NCBI GenBank assembly: GCA_047632755.1
Contig: JBLIDT010000005.1
Span: forward strand, 1 to 64,000
DNA length: 64,000 nucleotides
Reading direction: 5' to 3'
Origin: JAKVAV01 sp047632755
Lineage (GTDB): Bacteria > Bacteroidota > Bacteroidia > Flavobacteriales_D > Cryomorphaceae
Position 1 is the stretch's first letter; each line of letters begins with the position of its first letter. The notes below the pieces were generated by a model, which did no database searches, was not told the DNA's origin, and saw only the letters and a program-made list of their open reading frames with translations. Shown in pieces: positions 61,434 through 64,000 of the stretch. The translations under genes and the position numbers were made by a program.

Positions 61434-61985
61434 ATGCGTTTTCTCAAATGGTTTGCAATAGTAGTTCTAGTCTTAATGGGCCTTGGTATTATCGGTTTTC
61501 AAATATTGAAGCACAACACAAAAAAACAGAGCCCTGAGACCACCATGAAATATGAGGAGGGTGGAATGAATATAGAGGTGGTTTATTCTCGTCCATTCAA
61601 AAAAGATAGAGAGATATTCGGTGGCTTAGTTCCTTACGGAGAAGTATGGCGCACCGGTGCCAATGAAGCGACTACTTTCAAAACTGAAACAGACTTAATT
61701 ATTGCTGGAAAGTCTTTACCGAAAGGTGAATACACACTTTGGACTATTCCCAATGCTTCTAATTGGGAAGTGATTTTTAACAATGGTGACTATGGCTGGG
61801 GTGTAAATTTGAAGTCAGTAGCGTCTCGTGATCCCGAATTTGACGTATTAAATATCACCGTTCCTGTGCAGCGCAATTTCAAAGTATTGGAACAATTTAC
61901 AATTGAGATTGAGGGAACTCCGCCTGCACTTCTGTTTAGCTGGGATTTCACTCGTGTGGATGTACCTCTCTCGATAGGCGAGTAA
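61434..61985 (+). CDS. DUF2911 domain protein
   Basis: 183 residues with an N-terminal hydrophobic signal/anchor (FAIVVLVLMGLGIIGF) and a DUF2911 beta-sandwich: YSRPFKKDREIFGGLVPYGE, VWRTGANEATTF, LPKGEYTLWTIPN and VIFNNGDYGWG. A common Bacteroidota periplasmic family of unknown function, often in tandem with membrane-anchored copies. Stands alone with a good promoter. Confidence 0.9.
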   Translation: MRFLKWFAIVVLVLMGLGIIGFQILKHNTKKQSPETTMKYEEGGMNIEVVYSRPFKKDREIFGGLVPYGEVWRTGANEATTFKTETDLIIAGKSLPKGEYTLWTIPNASNWEVIFNNGDYGWGVNLKSVASRDPEFDVLNITVPVQRNFKVLEQFTIEIEGTPPALLFSWDFTRVDVPLSIGE

Positions 61986-62074
61986 GGGTAAATATTCTTT
62001 TCTTAATCACGTTTTCTTCCAATCTCGTTCACTTGGCTTGATGGAAATCAATAATTGGTAATTTCCCACTATAA

Positions 62075-63091
62075 ATGCTGACGAGCTTTAAATACCTCAA
62101 AGAACTGTATTATGCCTTGGCAATAATTCTAGGAATTATTGTACTCGGAGTATTTGGGTTCATGTTTATAGAGGACTATTCCTTTTCAGAGGCACTTTAC
62201 ATGACAGTAATTACCGTGTCAACTGTTGGGTTTAAAGAAGTGCGGGACCTTTCTGAGCTAGGTAGATTCTTTACTATTTTCCTAATTTTAGTCAGTTTCG
62301 GAACATTCGCTTTTACCTTATCTTCCATTTCGAAATATGTCATCTCGGGAACCTTTCAACGCTACTATAAAAAGTATAAAATGGACAGTCGGATTAACAA
62401 CTTAAAAGGTCACGTTGTGTTATGCGGTGCTGGAAGCAACGGAATCGAAGCCCTTGAAAATCTCCTTGCGCACAATCAAGAAGTAGTGGTGATTGAAAAG
62501 CAAGAAAATATAGCCAATGAGCTACATGATAAAGGTCTGCTTCACATACATGGAGATGCCACTGAAGAAGAAATCCTTCTCAACGCGGGAATTAAGAAAG
62601 CTTCAGCTTTAGTCACTGCTCTTCCCAAAGACACCGATAACGTTTTTGTGGTTTTATCGGCACGGGAATTAAATAAAGACATGCGAATAGTAAGCCGCTG
62701 TACAATCGATTCTTCTGAGTCTAAGCTAAAAATAGCGGGAGCCAACATAGTGATCATGCCCGACAAGGTGGGAGGCGCAAGAATGGCTGGATTCATCATC
62801 AATCACAATGTCACTAGATTTATTGATACGGTATCTTTGAGAGATGGTGGTGATGCTTACTTAACCGAATATAAAGTCAGTGAATTACCAAGTACAGATA
62901 CCCCTAAAACAATTGGAGGTATCCTCGAAGCGCTTAAAACCAATTGCAAAGTAGTTGGAACGATGTCTTCCGATTTTGACTATATCATGAATCCACCAGA
63001 TAGCTTCGCAGTAATGCCCGAAAGTCAGGTTTTTTTCTTTGGAAAACCAGAAGAAATAAAAGCAATAAAGGGCAGAATTAAAGGCAAATAG
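62075..63091 (+). CDS. Potassium channel with RCK (TrkA-N) domain, variant filter
   Basis: 338 residues. Two membrane segments (about 10-32 and 66-90) flank a pore helix and the filter Thr50-Val-Gly-Phe53-Lys54-Glu55 in TVITVSTVGFKEV, where most K+ channels have TVGYGD. A cytosolic RCK_N domain (about 110-230) has Rossmann motif GAGSNG (118-123) and GDATEEEIL; an RCK_C follows (about 245-338, FIDTVSLRDGGDAYLTEYKV). K+ or NAD(H)/nucleotide-gated opening is expected, but the filter change could alter selectivity. Ends 11 bp before a convergent gene. Confidence 0.9.
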   Translation: MLTSFKYLKELYYALAIILGIIVLGVFGFMFIEDYSFSEALYMTVITVSTVGFKEVRDLSELGRFFTIFLILVSFGTFAFTLSSISKYVISGTFQRYYKKYKMDSRINNLKGHVVLCGAGSNGIEALENLLAHNQEVVVIEKQENIANELHDKGLLHIHGDATEEEILLNAGIKKASALVTALPKDTDNVFVVLSARELNKDMRIVSRCTIDSSESKLKIAGANIVIMPDKVGGARMAGFIINHNVTRFIDTVSLRDGGDAYLTEYKVSELPSTDTPKTIGGILEALKTNCKVVGTMSSDFDYIMNPPDSFAVMPESQVFFFGKPEEIKAIKGRIKGK

Positions 63092-63102
63092 AATAGGTTA
63101 TA

Positions 63103-63741
63103 CTATTTTAAATCTGCGAGCCTCATGATATGCTCCAATCTATCCCTAATAACCGAGAAAGAAGTATAACCACTAGCAATTTTGTGGTATTTGCTCTCCG
63201 CCTCAAAAAAGACAGTTGGATAGCCAGAAACGTTTAATTGACTTGCCAAAATAAACTCCTCTCGGGTTCTTATATCGTAGTCAACAGAGTTCCAGAGGAT
63301 TTTAAAATCTTGCTTAGAAACCCCATATTTTTCTACCATTCTGGAATATAGATCGAAATCACCAGGGTCCATTCCGTCGTAGTAAGTAGCCCTTTGAATT
63401 TCAGATGCAAACTGAATGGTTTCTTCAGGTTTAAATTCTTTGAAAATTCTGAGAGCCTTAGCCGGGGGGAATGAGTCGAAAATAACCTGTCCACTTTTCA
63501 ATGTTCCGTCCAGAAAATCTCGGCCAAACTTTACACCAGTTCGTTCTTCAACTGTTTTATAAGAGTCAGCAATATATCCTGCCACTTGTCTTATAGGTCC
63601 TACTTTACTGCCGATAACCATTCCCCCAGAAATGACTTCGAATGGCAGGGAAGAGCTGAACTCGTCGTGGAGTTGATCCATTACAGAACTGAATCCATAA
63701 CACCAGCCACAAAGGGCATCAAAGACATAAAGTAGTCGCAT
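63103..63741 (-). CDS. DsbA-family dithiol oxidoreductase-like protein
   Basis: 212 residues, no signal peptide, so cytosolic FrnE/2-hydroxychromene-2-carboxylate isomerase-like branch. Redox motif Cys11-Gly-Trp-Cys14 (LLYVFDALCGWCYGF), a helical insertion (about 45-150) and the cis-Pro region SGYPTVFFEAE. Members of this branch include polyketide isomerases and disulfide isomerases; the CxxC supports a redox role. Confidence 0.88.
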   Translation of the reverse strand: MRLLYVFDALCGWCYGFSSVMDQLHDEFSSSLPFEVISGGMVIGSKVGPIRQVAGYIADSYKTVEERTGVKFGRDFLDGTLKSGQVIFDSFPPAKALRIFKEFKPEETIQFASEIQRATYYDGMDPGDFDLYSRMVEKYGVSKQDFKILWNSVDYDIRTREEFILASQLNVSGYPTVFFEAESKYHKIASGYTSFSVIRDRLEHIMRLADLK

Positions 63742-63861
63742 TTAATCGAGTTGAAAGGTTGGTTTGAACCAAATGTACAACGATTGAAAACAGAAATCCA
63801 GCGACCCTTAACAGAGAAAAATATAACAGGAGTATTATGCGTTGGTATCTAAACTTTTAGG

Positions 63862-64000
63862 ATGATAACGACCTTGATCACTTTTTTACTCATGGCCTTT
63901 TCGGTCGAAGAGAATTCTGATATCAACAAAGACATATGTCTTTCAAAAAGTGAAATCCAGCTCTTTGAGGCGATAAATAAAGCTCGAAAAGATAAGGGAA
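63862..64000 (+). CDS. CAP/SCP-domain protein, 3' end outside window
   Basis: 46 codons visible. Short signal-like start (MITTLITFLLMAFSV), then SEIQLFEAINKARKDKG, which matches the opening helix of the CAP (CRISP/SCP) domain (typically LYxLINxYRxxKGL). Divergent from the DsbA gene. Cut by the window edge. Probably secreted; CAP domains in Bacteroidota have no assigned function. Confidence 0.6.
   Translation, partial: MITTLITFLLMAFSVEENSDINKDICLSKSEIQLFEAINKARKDKG

Noticed and set aside
1..64000. CRISPR arrays, tRNA or rRNA genes, riboswitches, prophage
   Set aside because: No regularly spaced repeats, no cloverleaf with a T-loop and CCA context, and no phage or Cas genes were seen by eye; short or divergent RNAs could be missed.

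Overview
The window looks like chromosomal DNA of a free-living, probably marine member of the Bacteroidota, most likely in or near Flavobacteriia. I infer this from five proteins ending in a type IX secretion system (T9SS) type A sorting domain, from promoters of the Bacteroidota form TAnnTTTG with few good Shine-Dalgarno sites, and from families typical of the phylum (DUF5916, DUF2911, DUF2721, DUF2339, TPR-linked adenylate cyclases, fasciclin, VCBS/FG-GAP proteins). No rRNA, tRNA, CRISPR array, phage or T9SS machinery gene was found.

Layout. 0-11 kb: end of a fibronectin III protein, a dipeptidyl peptidase IV, two large T9SS cargo proteins around a guanine deaminase, a DEAD-box helicase and an orphan PAS histidine kinase. 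11-20 kb: a T9SS thioredoxin-like protein, a two-gene ABC transporter, a second DEAD-box helicase behind a large hairpin, a TPR adenylate cyclase and alanine dehydrogenase. 20-23.6 kb: an operon of a threonine-synthase-like PLP enzyme, a DgcN-type (DUF1611) protein and an enolase-superfamily epimerase resembling DgcA; this is the best candidate for an incompletely described pathway (D-glutamate or related D-amino-acid/murein amino-acid catabolism). 24-30 kb: Acr3 arsenite pump, patatin lipase, and a TetR-controlled aldehyde/carbonyl detoxification operon (medium-chain reductase, YqhD-type alcohol dehydrogenase, DJ-1/PfpI protein) with a 14-bp palindrome between the TetR promoter elements.

30.6-34.8 kb is a decayed accessory stretch: a truncated esterase, an internally deleted IS1595-family element abutting an N-terminally truncated adenylate cyclase, fragments of two unknown genes, and an L,D-transpeptidase whose N-terminus is in another frame. 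Further broken genes are an alpha/beta hydrolase (frameshift plus nonsense codon) at 42 kb and a small membrane gene with an in-frame stop at 55 kb.

34.8-54 kb carries membrane proteins (DUF2339, MscS, bestrophin), small secreted and lipoproteins, a cold-shock protein, a DUF5916 outer-membrane protein, a 1400-residue T9SS metalloprotease, and two diverged copies of a palindromic repeat. 54-64 kb holds an NlpC/P60 peptidase between two small membrane ORFs, a three-gene MacB-like export operon (HlyD, permease, TolC) without its own ATPase, a K+ channel with an unusual filter, a DsbA-family protein and the start of a CAP-domain protein.

Several short recurring upstream motifs (a CACCCC box, a paired AAATAGGG element, a shared CGTAACSTATTTACGT site) suggest uncharacterised local regulation.
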